NCBI GenBank assembly: GCA_933207985.1
Contig: OW240916.1
Span: 87,364,699-87,428,698 of the forward strand
DNA from: Pelobates cultripes
Lineage: Eukaryota; Chordata; Amphibia; Anura; Pelobatidae
Length of the DNA: 64,000 nt
Direction: 5' to 3'
Positions 33,401-44,039 of this stretch are shown here, piece after piece. The translations under genes were made by a program, and so were the position numbers. How positions within the stretch are numbered: position 1 is the first letter of the stretch; each line of letters starts with the position of its first letter. Under the pieces are notes generated by a model that saw only the letters and a list, made by a program, of their open reading frames with translations, was not told the DNA's origin and did not search any database.

Positions 33401-34011
33401 TATTCTGCATATTAGATGTCAACAATAAAGCTATTATGGAGGCAAGATCTAAATCACAAGTAATTCGAGATTTAACAGCATGGTGGGATATTTTTCGAAA
33501 AAAATCATGGATTAAAAAACAAACTAATAGTTTAATTACAAATTACAGTGATTAATGATATGCTGGATAATATTCATATTAAATCTTGAAGGAGCAAGGG
33601 AATAGAAAAGGTCAAAGACATAATAGAGAATTATAAAATTAAGCCCTTACAGAAAATAAGAGAAGAATTTGGCATCTTAATGAAGGATAACTTAGTACAC
33701 ATGATTAAGAATAGAGAGCGTAAAACAGAATGGATTTGTCAACTGGTCGAACAAAAAAAACTGTAAAAATATGCGGTCTAAATGCGTTAAAGTTTTATAT
33801 AAGATAAGACATGATAAACTTTCTGAAAAGTGGGCAAAAGATCTTCACATATAAATAGAGGAGGAAAGTTGGAAAAGTTATTTTAATAAATTATATAAAC
33901 ATGTCCATTGCTTAAATTTGACAATCTGACCGAATCTTTTAAATAAAATATACCCAAATACATCTGACCAATGTTGGTGGTGCAATATAGATAAGGGTAC
34001 TCTACTACATA

Positions 34012-35583
34012 CAGTCAGGTCCATAAATATTGGGACATCGACACAATGGATTTGAAATGAAATGAACAAGATGTGCTTCAACTGCAGACTTTAATTTGAG
34101 GGTATTTACATCCAAAGCAGGTGAACGGTGTAGGAATTACAACAGTTTGCATATGTGCCTCCCACTTTTCAAGGGACCAAAAGTAATGGGACAATTGGCT
34201 GCTCAGGTGTTCAGTGGCCAGGTGTGTGTTATTCCCTCATTATCCCATTTACAAGGAGCAGATAAAAAGTCCAGAGTTCATTTCAAGTGTGCTATTTGCA
34301 TTTGAAATCTGTTGCTGTCAACTCTCAATATGAGATCCAAAGAGCTGTCACTATCAGTGAAGAAAGCCATCATTAGGCTGAAAAAACAAAACAAACCCAT
34401 CAGAGAGATAGCAAAAACATTAGGTGTGGCCAAATCAACTGTTTGGAACATCCTTAAAAAGAAAGAACGCACCGGTGAGCTCAGCAACACCAAAAGACCC
34501 GGAAGACCACGAAAAACAACTGTGGTGGATGACTGAGGAATTCTTTCCCTGGTGAAGAAAACACCCTTCACAACAGTTGGCCAGATCAAGAACACTCTCC
34601 AGGAGGTAGGTGTATGTGTGTCAAAGTCAACAATCAAGAGACTTCACCAGAGTGAATACAGAGGGTTCACCGCAATATGTAGACCATTGGTGAGCCTCAA
34701 AAACAGGAAGGCCAGATTAGAGTTTGCCAAACAACATCTAAAAAAGCCTTCACAGTTCTGGAACAACATCCTATGGACAGATGAGACCAAGATCAACTTG
34801 TACCAGAGTGATGGGAAGAGAAGAGTATGGAGAAGGAAAGGAACTGCTCATGATCCAATGCATACCACCTCATCAGTGAAGCATGGTGGTGGTAGTGTCA
34901 TGGCGTGGGCATGTATGGCTGCCAATGGAACTGGTTCTCTTGTATTTATTGATGATGTGACTGCTGACAAAAGCAGCAGGATGAATTCTGAAGTGTTTCG
35001 GGCAATATTATCTGCTCATATTCAGCCAAATGCTTCAGAACTCATTGGACGGCGCTTCACAGTGCAGATGGACAATGACCCGAAGCATACTGCAAAAGCA
35101 ACCAAAGAGTTTTTTAAGGGAAAGAAGTGGAATGTTATGCAATGGCCAAGTCAATCACCTGACCTGAATCCGATTGAGCATGCATTTCACTTGATGAAGA
35201 CAAAACTGAAGGGAAAATGCCCCAAGAACAAGCAGGAACTGAAGACAGTTGCAGTAGAGGCCTGGCAGAGCATCACCAGGGATGAAACCCAGCGTCTGGG
35301 GATGTCTATGAGTTCCAGACTTCAGACTGTAATTGACTGCAAAGGATTTGCAACCATGTATTAAAAAGTGAAAGTTTGATTTATGACTGTTAATCTGTCC
35401 CATTACTTTTGGTCCCTTAAAAAGTGGGAGGCACATATCCAAACTGTTGTAATTCCTACACCGTTCACCTGATTTGGACATTAAAGCTGAAAGTCTGCAG
35501 TTAAAGCACATCTTGTTTGTTTGGTGAATAGAGCCAAAAAGATTAGAATTGTGTCGATGTCCCAGTATTTATGCACCTGACTG
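34012..35583 (+). mobile_element. Tc1 element, DD34E, nearly intact
   Basis: Terminal inverted repeats CAGTCAGGTCCATAAATATT and, inverted, CAGTCAGGTGCATAAATACT; TA duplications at 34010-34011 and 35584-35585. 1,572 bp. Inserted into L1 ORF2, so it is younger than the L1. Confidence 0.93.
34330..35364 (+). pseudogene. Tc1 transposase (DD34E), one internal stop
   Basis: Cut-and-paste transposase of about 344 codons, full family length. Two HTH motifs at the N-terminus: MRSKELSLSVKKAIIRLKKQ and IREIAKTLGVAKSTVWNILK, with GRPRKTT as the AT-hook-like linker. Catalytic residues: Asp in ILWTDETKI, Asp in VQMDNDPKHTAK and Glu in LNPIEHAF; I count 34 residues between the last two. Also HGGGSVMAWACM. 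The only lesion visible is TGA at 34534-34536, where Arg (CGA) is expected; the same frame continues to TAA at 35362-35364. An upstream Met at 34312 is in frame but 34330 matches the family start. Confidence 0.92.
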
Positions 35584-36128
35584 TATATGGTGGTACTGTC
35601 AATCTATATATATTTACTGGAGAGATATAATTACACTAATTGACCGCATGACAGGAAATAAATTGGCAATGGATGCCGTGAATAATTTAATAATATTTAA
35701 ACAAATCAGAAGTGAAGATAAAGGATTTGATGTTGATTTTGCATATTATCACAGCAGCTAAATTGTTGATAGCACGGAAGTGGAAAAAAGTATTAATCCC
35801 ATCCATACGAGAAGTAATAGGAGAAGTAATCTGGCAAGCTAAAATGGAAAGAGGTATTTTGGTGAGCTTAAAAAACGGTCATAGACAAATAGAATATTAG
35901 GACAACTGAATAGATAAATTAGAACTGTTTTTAAATACACCATAAAGGGCTTCTAAGAGACTAACGGGCTCTCTCTCTCGGTCCACAAATAAAGATTAGG
36001 TCTATTAGACATGCGAGTTTTAGTAGGGATAAGAATCGGATAGGGTTGGGGGGGAGGTAGCGGGAGGAAATAGGGTAATATAGGAGGTATGGTTTATTTC
36101 TTTTAAAAAAAAAATAGTCTTGTCTCTT

Positions 36129-36890
36129 ATATGACATTGTAACTTCACAGAATAGTGCCAAAGGCATACAATATGGGTATCGGTGTACTCAGTAGATGTA
36201 GCTGAACACAATATGGGGTTCTGTACATGAACAGCACACAACACCTTTACAAAATACACATTACAAAAACCTTGTTATATGTGTATATGCCAAAATAGAG
36301 AAAAAAATTTACTCCAATATTTAGAGCAATTTTACTCCAATATTTAGCAGAAATCAGCGATAAAATGGCTACATAAAAGTGTCAATATGACCATAGGTAA
36401 ATAGCCTGTGATTTCTACTTTATATAAATATATATTTGCGATGGCTACTAAACTTACAAGACAAACAAACCAACTTCTAAAATTGTTTCACATTGAAAAT
36501 TTATTTTAGTCCTTGTATGTTGTGACCTGTAACTTTCAAAATAAGATGAAATCCTGAACATATTATGTACTCTATAAATCAAGACACATAAATGAATTTA
36601 TTTTGAATAACTTTTCCTAAACTGGACAAATTATGCACATGTTATTACTGCCAAAACTGTGAAAAAAATGTGTATTTTTTGTTCCCCATTTTTTGCATTT
36701 TTTTTTTATAATTAATGAGTATTTATATATGTATTTGTGACATCAAATTAAAGCCCTTTTTGCTCTCTAACAAACACTATTTAATATGTGTTGGTTCAAT
36801 AAATAAGAGAGATGCAAATTGCGTTTGAATACAAACAGCATAAAATTCAAAAATGTAAGCTTTTTAAAGCTGTGTCCTTAAGGGGTTAAT
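36129..36890 (-). repeat. Unclassified interspersed repeat, part 2
   Basis: Resumes the copy at 27830-28283 after the L1. Clear inverted homology to 41990-42080 (GTAACTTCACAGAATAGTGC; GATGTAGCTGAACACAATAT). Its end near 36880 reads CCTTAAGGGGTTAATAAG, matching in reverse the start of the copy at 48630. Confidence 0.65.
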
Positions 36891-36899
36891 AAGGAAGTC

Positions 36900-37735
36900 T
36901 TTATGAGGGGGTGTGGCTAGGAAGGTGGGCTTATGGTGCAGCATTCTGAAAAAAAACAAAAACATTTATTTTGTGCAAAAACAAAGATTTGAGTGCGCAA
37001 AACCCCCCAGCATATTAATGAGGCTAAAATCTCCCTGCCCCTTTAACCCATTCACACTGTGTAATGGCATGGTAAATCCTGACATTATGGTGTAAACAGG
37101 GTTGAATACCTGCTCATACCAGGTTGACCGAGGTATCAATCTATACTTATGGATCCCCTCTGTCATCTGGTGACATATGAGATGTATGCAGCGCTCAAAT
37201 TGAGTACTGCACACAGCCCTTAAAAATCTATGTAAATGCTCTACTCTAGAGTTAAGGTTAGGGGTAAGGTTAGTAAGTGCACAACTAGAGTGGGTGTAAG
37301 TATAGGGTTAGCATTAACTACCAAAAATGTATTTAGATCCTAGACGTATGAGGCATTTAACAACCAGGACTGATATTTGAATCAAACATGAGATCTTTTT
37401 CTTTAATTGTGCAAAAATGATTAAAGCAAAACTGTGAAAAATAATGACAGATCAGCTTTTTTGTTGCTTTTCATCAACTCCTCACAGCAACAAAAGGTGT
37501 TTATGATTTGCATACCCACAACTTTCTTTACAAATGCCAATTATTTCTCATTTATTACTGAAAATCGGGATGCCGTGATGAGATTTCCTCTGCTCACTGA
37601 GCAAGTTGTACATTCAAAAGAAGCACTTTCCCACGATTTTTGTAAGAAACATTTGAATTATAAAATACACATGGTGAAGAAATACAAACGAAGCACCAAT
37701 ATGCATGGAAGCTTATCCTCAATTTATATATTATT
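36900..37735. other. No gene seen; short telomere-like patch
   Basis: GTTAAGGTTAGGGGTAAGGTTAG at about 37248-37275 and AGGGTTAG near 37304 resemble degenerate GGTTAG repeats. The remainder is featureless. Confidence 0.4.
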
Positions 37736-40085
37736 ACCATTTATATAGCGCCAACAGATTCCGTAGCGCTTTACAACATTATGAGAGGGGGTATTTAACT
37801 ATAAATAGGACAATTACAAGAAAACTTACTATAGGTTGAAGAGGACCCTGCTCAGACGGGCTTACAATCTATAGGAGGTGGGGTATACAACACATTAGGA
37901 CAGGAAATATCAATCAAATAAGGAGTGAAGCAGAGCTGGAGGAGAGAGTAGAATGCTGCTCTTCAGGAGAGAGCAAGTGACATAAGCTTTCCTAAAGAGA
38001 TGGATTTCAAAGCACTTCTTAAACTATTGAAGACTAGGGGAGAGTCTGATTGGGGTGGGCAGGCTATTCCATAGGAAGGGAGCCGCCCGCAAGAAGTCCT
38101 GCAAGCGCGAGTTGGACGTACGAGTGCGAGCAGCGGACAGGAGAAGGTCACGGGCAGAGCGGAGGGACCGAGTAGGGGCATACCGATGGATCTGTGAAGA
38201 GATATAAGAGGGGCTAGAATTGTTTAGTTCTTTATATGTATGTCAGGTTACCTTTGGTGTCTACCTCAGAGGAGGTTAGACACCTAGACGTCCATCCTCC
38301 TAGGGGGGCTGACTCACCCGATCCTTGCACTCCTCCCGGCCGTTTACACGCCGGCCGCGATAGCTCCGCCTCCTTTTATGACGCGGCGCTCAGTAGCCGA
38401 CGTCATGACGGCAATCACGTTCCGACCCGTCAATCACGGCAACCAAGTGCCGAACAACGAATCAGGACTCGTTGGGGGCGGAGCCAACAGTTAAAGAGCC
38501 AAGGTATAAAAAAGGGTTCTGTGGAATGATTCATTGCCCTGTCGTGGTTCTAGCTAGTCTGGTCACTCAGTGCACTTACCTCTATTGTCTTTTGGTTCCT
38601 GACTCGGCTTGTATTTTTGACCCTGCTTTCCTCTCTTGTCCTTTTGACTCGGCTTGTCTCTCGCTTACCTGATCTCTCGTTCCCTTGACCTCGGCTTGTC
38701 TCTGACCATTCTTTTGCTTTCTCCTTACGTTAGTCCGGCCATTCTAAGGTCCGGTATACGTACCTATCTCCTGTTTGTATTCTGCGTGTTGGATCCCTGT
38801 CACGATCCTGATAATGTATGGGTTAGCACTTTGAATTAACTCCTATAGGATACAGGAAGCCAATGTAAGGACTGACAGAGGGGTGAGGTGTGAGAGGACC
38901 GACTAGAGAGGAAAATCAGTCTGGCGGCTTTCGTTACAAACTGTAGCGGGGAAATATGGCTTTTGGGAAGACCAATCAGGAGAGGGTTACAATAATCCAT
39001 GCGGGAAATTACTAGAGCATGGACAAGCTCCTTGGTAGCATCTTTTGTAAGAAAGGGGCAGATGCGGGCTATGTTTTTTAGTTGGAATCTGCAGGATTTG
39101 GCAACATACTGGACGTGAGGCTCAAAGGTAACGCCAGAGTCAAGTATGACGCCAAGACAGCGTGCTTGCAAGGATGGACTTATGTGGATACCAATAACTT
39201 AAAGGGAGAGCGAGAGAGGAGGATCAGTATTAGGAGGAGGAAAGACAAGGAACTCAGTTTTAGAGAGTTTCAGAAAGCGGGAGGACATCCAGTCAGAGCT
39301 GGAAGAAAGGCAAGCAGTGACACATTGCAGGATGGCAGGGGAGAAGTCCGGGGAGGAGAGATATATCTGGGTGTCATCAGCGTACAGGTGGTAGTGGTAT
39401 CCAAAAGAGACAATAAGTTTGCCAAGAGAGGCAGTATAAAGAGAAAATAGAAGGGGACCAAGGACAGAGCCTTGGGGAATCCAACCAAGACATTAGAAAA
39501 GGAGACACTAAATGAGCGTTGGGAGAGATAAGAGGAAAACCACTAGAGGACAGGGTCACAGAGACCGAGTGATTGAAGAATTTGAAGAAGAAGAGCATGA
39601 TCAGTGGTGTCAAAGGCAGCAAAGAGGTCAAGAAGAATTAGTATAGAGTAGTGGCCTTTGAATTTAGCTTCAGTTTGGTCTTTAGTAACTTTGATAAGAG
39701 CAGTCTCAGTAGAGTGGAGAGGGCAGAAGCCAGACTGAAGAGGGTCAAGGAAAGAATTGGAATTTAGGAAGCGAGACACACGGACAAAGACAAGTCTTTC
39801 CAGAAGCTTTGAGGAAAAATGGAGCAGGGATATGGGACGATAGTTAGAGGGGGTGGATGGGTCAAGAGATGGTTTTTTTCAGGATAGGTACTACAGGGAT
39901 AATGCCAGAAGAGAGAGAGCAGTTGAAGATGTGTTAAGGAAGGCACAAGACAAGGGGAGAGAGATCTGATGAGGTGAGACGGGACAGGATCGAGCAGGCA
40001 AGTGGTGGGGCGAGAGGAAAGGAGAAGCGCAGCCACCTCTTGTTCAGTAGCTGGGGAGAAAGTCTGAAGGGTATGAAAGGCATGA
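37736..40085 (-). pseudogene. L2-type LINE, 5'-truncated, split by a solo LTR
   Basis: The 3' UTR lies at 37736-37980 (TATATAGCGCCAACAGATTC in plus orientation). RT pieces follow on the minus strand: 38836-39171 with CLGVILDSGVTFEPHVQ and the C-terminal [10 protein letters not shown]; 39543-39779 with [18 protein letters not shown] and [15 protein letters not shown]; 39764-40036 further upstream. Frames are broken repeatedly. The endonuclease half is missing. The LTR at 38241-38813 interrupts the region just downstream of LHWLPV. Confidence 0.82.
38241..38813 (+). mobile_element. Solo LTR with 5-bp target duplication
   Basis: Starts TGTCAGG and ends CCTGATA (one change from the expected CCTGACA). 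ATGTA repeats at 38236-38240 and 38814-38818. 573 bp. A TATA box (TATAAAAAAG) at 38505-38514 marks a U3/R boundary. Probably Ty3/Gypsy, by similarity of its CGGCTTGTCTC-rich half and 3' end to other amphibian LTRs; superfamily is inference. Confidence 0.82.
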
Positions 40086-41055
40086 TCTACGTGTGGTTGC
40101 CTTCATTCAAACAGCTCACAAATCTGAAAAATATTCATAAATGACGCACCACGCTTTGCTAACAGCTTGTTAGTATATGCACAAATTATGTTATTTCAAT
40201 TATTATTATTTTTGCAGCTATTTAAGACTCTAAAGTTTTTTCCACATAGCCTCATTTGTGCATCAGACTATTTATAGGGGATCTTTTCAACTTGGCATTT
40301 GAAAGCTGATTTTGTTTTTTTTTACATAGAAAATTAAAGAAGAGAACTAAAGAAAAAGGAGAGCATCAGAAGAGAGCAGCCTGCCTTCCTGCATTGTGGA
40401 TATTTCCTCGAAATCCCAGATATAAGACACTTATAACTATAACCCAGATGCTCCACAAAGCTTCAAAGACGTGAGAAGAAGGAAGTCATAGGTAACAAAT
40501 GAAAAAATAAAATAGAAGTGTGCCAAAGGGCATTTTGAGGTCACAGCAAACATATGGAAATAGATTGAAGTTGGGATTGAGGGCAAGTTAGATACTTTTA
40601 GAACAGATATTAGAGGCTTTTATTGCACCTTTCGTATTAGCTATCTTGTGTAAAACAAATGGGACAAATGTAAATGAAATACATTTTAAAAGGCTGTAAC
40701 ACAACCTGTAGAAATGTCCAAGAAGGGTGATTACTTTTACAAGGCATTCCATGTTCTGCGTTCCTATTCAGGGTTATTAACTAAAGTGTGAGTGCTTATG
40801 ATAAGTTACTATTTCTAGCACCTTAAAGATCAACATGGTTAAAATCAATCGAATTCCAAATGGCAAAATTAATTCTAAAATGGCCAAGATGTAAATATAA
40901 CAGTTCAAGTATTTCTCCATATAAGCAATGTTTGCCTGGATTAAATTTGCTACAATTCAGAGTTTAGTGAATAAACCTAGAAGGTTGCTCATTGATGTCA
41001 TCAGAACCTTGTGCTCTGTTTATTCTGGCTCTGGCAACTTCATGGAGCCCTGCTA
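40086..41055. other. Mostly featureless DNA holding one exon-like segment
   Basis: Apart from 40330-40490 nothing identifiable. No transposon ends found. Confidence 0.4.
40330..40490 (+). other. Candidate host exon (terminal coding exon?)
   Basis: A splice-acceptor-like pyrimidine run ending TTTTTTTTTACATAG precedes 40330 and a donor-like TAGGTAAC follows 40490. In phase 2 the segment is open to a TGA at 40472-40474 and gives a basic peptide containing KKRTKEKGEHQKRAACLP and IFPRNPRYKTL, with non-repetitive composition unlike its surroundings. I do not recognise the protein. No transposon motif is present. Confidence 0.25.
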
Positions 41056-41270
41056 GTAAAGGGATACTCCAGACACCAAAACATCATCTAAATTAAGTTG
41101 TTATGGTGCCAGAAGCCCTCTGGAGGCACTCTTACCTCAAGGAGTTAAACCATTCTTTAACAGATTAACAACAAAGTTGCCTCCAGCAGTGATATCCACT
41201 CCCACCATGGTGGCATCCAGTTTCTGAATTTTCAGATTCAGGGAGCGCGGAGTGCTGCCGCTGATTATTT
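41056..41270. repeat. T2/Kolobok-like MITE fragment
   Basis: Begins TAAAGGGATACTCCAGACACC and has the phrase GTTGTTATGGTGCCAGAAGCC seen in this kind of element. The right end is not recognisable. Confidence 0.4.
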
Positions 41271-41379
41271 TTGTAGTTACAGGTCACAAAATACAAAGGC
41301 TAAAATAAAATTTCAATGTGGAACAATTTTAGAACTTGATATGTTTGTCTTGTAAGCTTAATAACCATTATACAAACTT

Positions 41380-41650
41380 AAAAACTGATACAAAAAAAGT
41401 GGAAAGTGCACTAATTGACCTATAAAAAAAATGTGAGTAGGACCAAGTACCTAATTATGTGAATTGTATGATTTGGGTATTGTGCAGATTGTACTGCCCT
41501 ATGTGAGCATTTCTTTTGTAGATACATCATCTGGAACAAGTTTTTCACTAAGTGTATGTATAATATTCATTTACTACACTTTATACAAGACTGCTATCAC
41601 ACATATATAGGTCAATTAGTGCACTTTCCACTTTTTTGTATCAGTTTTTA
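41380..41650. repeat. Inverted repeat with 44-45-bp arms
   Basis: 41380-41424 (AAAAACTGATACAAAAAAAG then TGGAAAGTGCACTAATTGAC) is repeated inverted at 41606-41650 with one A fewer. Spacer about 180 bp. May be a Penelope-like inverted junction or a MITE. Confidence 0.75.
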
Positions 41651-41809
41651 TTTTCTGTGTCTTGTGAAATTGTGTCGTTGGCTTCACGGTGGTTACAGCT
41701 GCACTGTATTTACTTTAATTTTATAGCGCCTCATTATACCACCATATTCTTTTTTTTTTTTTTACAGAAAACAAACTTGCCACACAAAAGTATATATTTC
41801 TAGAAGGTT

Positions 41810-42870
41810 GACATCACACGCTTTTTGTTCAAGGGTATTTTGACTCTTTTTACATATCCATTTGACTGCCATTCTCTGATAAATATTGTAGTAAAATGTT
41901 TTTCTTCAGTTTTTTTAACACACACCAACAAGCAAGGGTTGTTTTTTAAAAATATGTATTTATTAAACCTAATGTATGCTACTCCTGTACAAAACCCCAT
42001 ATTTTGTTTAGCTACATCTTCTGAGTTGAACAGTAACCCCCAACGTATGCCTTTGTCACTATCCTGTGAAGTTACAGTGCCATATAAGCGATCTGACTAT
42101 TTGAATTTGGATAAATAGATTGGTTGGGCCTATGTTTCATTTTGGGGCATTAGGGTAGTTTGACTGTTCAAATTACCCCTAAAAGGCCTACCATTTGTGA
42201 AAGTAGACACTCCACGGTGTCTGATATGTTGTATATTGTGCCTTAATGTGCTGCCATGCATTCACCAATTTACTTCAAAGTTAGTGATAAAATATTTCTT
42301 CATGCATTTTATTTTACATACAGATTATATTTTGCTGGGAATTTTACAAATCTGATATGTGCCACTAGGCTCAATCCCCCCTCCCTAATTATGCACAAAA
42401 AAACTATTGTGAATAAAAAGAAAAAGGCACTGTATTGTGAAGTTAGTGCCACATAAGAGAGATGACTATTTTAGTTTTCATAGTTAGAATTTTGATAGAT
42501 GAACTTGATGTCCTACTTTGTACTTTGGGGCACTGTAGCAGTTTGACAGTTAAAATTACAGTATAAGCACATACCATTTGTAAAAGTAGACACCATGGGG
42601 TATGTCATATGGTATATTGTGTGCCTTTTTATAGAGACATTTTATTTTCGCTTTTTGTTACATGCACATTGCAATTTAGTGGTTTATTTTGTAAACTTAA
42701 TATGTGCTAGTTTAATATAAATTACTAAACTGTGTACAGAACGACCCCCTTTGCATTCCCTTGCCAAGTCTTTGTGAAAACACAGGGCAAATTGAAGATG
42801 GGTTTATGGTGCATTTTGTGGCATTTTAGTAGCCCACATATTTAAATTAACACACTGTAGCAGTTAAATC
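41810..42870 (+). repeat. Unclassified interspersed repeat, internally periodic
   Basis: Shares TATTTTGACTCTTTT with 49190 and the CTTCACAG/GATGTAGC block (reversed) with 36136-36200. Units of about 375 bp recur: ACCATTTGTGAAAGTAGACAC near 42190 and ACCATTTGTAAAAGTAGACAC near 42570. No coding frame. Confidence 0.65.
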
Positions 42871-42899
42871 AGGAATATTAGATGCGTTCCGAACAAAAT

Positions 42900-44035
42900 C
42901 ATAAATTTAAAAATGTAATGTGCTTATTTTAAACGAGTGAATTAAGACAAGTGTTGATTCATTTTAATACCTTAAATTTCAGAATCTAAAGTGCTTATTT
43001 TTAGACAAGTGGATTAAAGCGCTAGTGCACACAATCCATTTAGTGTGTTAAGAATGCACTTAAAACATACACAAACTTTTTAACCAATAAAGTGCTCAAA
43101 TGACCTGCCATTCAAAGGGCAAACACAATATAAAAGTGTATTTTGGTCATACTTAACAGTATGGAAGAAATTAAACTGGATGTTTAAAACCTACAAGACA
43201 AAAAAAATATGACAATAATGCAGATGGTATATATAAGCGAGATCATTTTTTCTATCAGATAAAACCCTAAAGTGCCAACTCTTTTAAAAGAGGGGGACTC
43301 CTGAAAGACAAAAAAACACTTGAATTCTTTTAACTTTTCTGACACATTAAATTAGTCTATAATAGCATGCCATTTGCAAAAAATTATATCACATGATATA
43401 TTTTAAGCTTTATTTGGAAGCCATTTTTTCACTATTGTTTTCAGTTTGTGGTATTGTTTTGTTTTTTTCAATGTTTACATTTTTGCTGCTTATTTTTTAA
43501 ATAATGTGTCCCATTGTGATAAAATTTCCCTTAACCATTCTTAGCAACATTTCCTGAGCACAATACCACATATGTATACCTATACAAAGTAACAATCTTA
43601 ATCCTATCTCTAATCTTAATCCAAACCCTAATTCTAATCAAAATCCTATTCCTAACTCGTACCCTAATCTTATACCTAACTTTAATCCAAACCCTATCAA
43701 TACTGTTAGAAGGATTTTCTTAAATTAATGAGACATAGAATTCTGTAATGGGGTCCTAAATAACATGATAGCATAGAACATAATTTGTCATTATAGGTTT
43801 AATTAAGATTTACTTATATCCTATGTGAGTTTATTTTTAACGAAGCTACATGACAGCACAGTAAGTATGCCCAAATACATAGAACAAACAGAGAAAATGG
43901 TATAGACATATTACTAGACCTTAGAGTGGCCGGGTTTAACGTGCAAAAGAGAGAAATTGTAGTTAATATGCAAGCCAAGGTTAGAGTAAAAGACAGACAG
44001 ATAATCATAGATTAAAAAAAATTAAAAATTCAAGA
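42900..44035. other. AT-rich DNA, no gene seen
   Basis: Contains the telomere-like patch listed at 43590-43700. Otherwise no supportable feature. Confidence 0.4.
43590..43700. repeat. Degenerate CCTAAT-type (telomere-like) repeat
   Basis: About 110 bases of irregular CTTAATCC, CCCTAATTC, CCTAACT units on the plus strand, resembling decayed CCCTAA. Confidence 0.6.
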
Positions 44036-44039
44036 AACC

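Larger units (their letters stand above)
30960..36000 (+). pseudogene. L1 ORF2: endonuclease-reverse transcriptase, degraded
   Basis: APE endonuclease motifs appear at 31028-31460 (NIYAPNKST, MMGDFNCVIDP, SRIDFILGD). RT follows: KEKNTPGPDGFTNTFYK (near 32160), DNYQVGFIPGWSSVNN (32370), ISIDAKKAFDRVGW (32490), a broken NGTRQGCP box near 32660, intact YADD at 32756-32767, then an open stretch 32950-33555 with KYLGIIIA and FVWGGKKPRVKMKNL. The C-terminus is interrupted at 34011 by a Tc1 element and resumes at 35586 (WRDIITLIDRMTG), ending near 35900. At least six frameshifts or stops. Confidence 0.88.
28301..36111 (+). mobile_element. L1-type LINE, full length, split by Tc1
   Basis: A 17-bp target duplication AAATAGTCTTGTCTCTT is present at 28284-28300 and 36112-36128, and a poly-A tail precedes the right copy. 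Without the Tc1 element at 34012-35583 the insertion is about 6.2 kb, full length for L1. It has a 5' UTR, ORF1 and ORF2 in order. Both ORFs carry stops or frameshifts. Confidence 0.92.
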
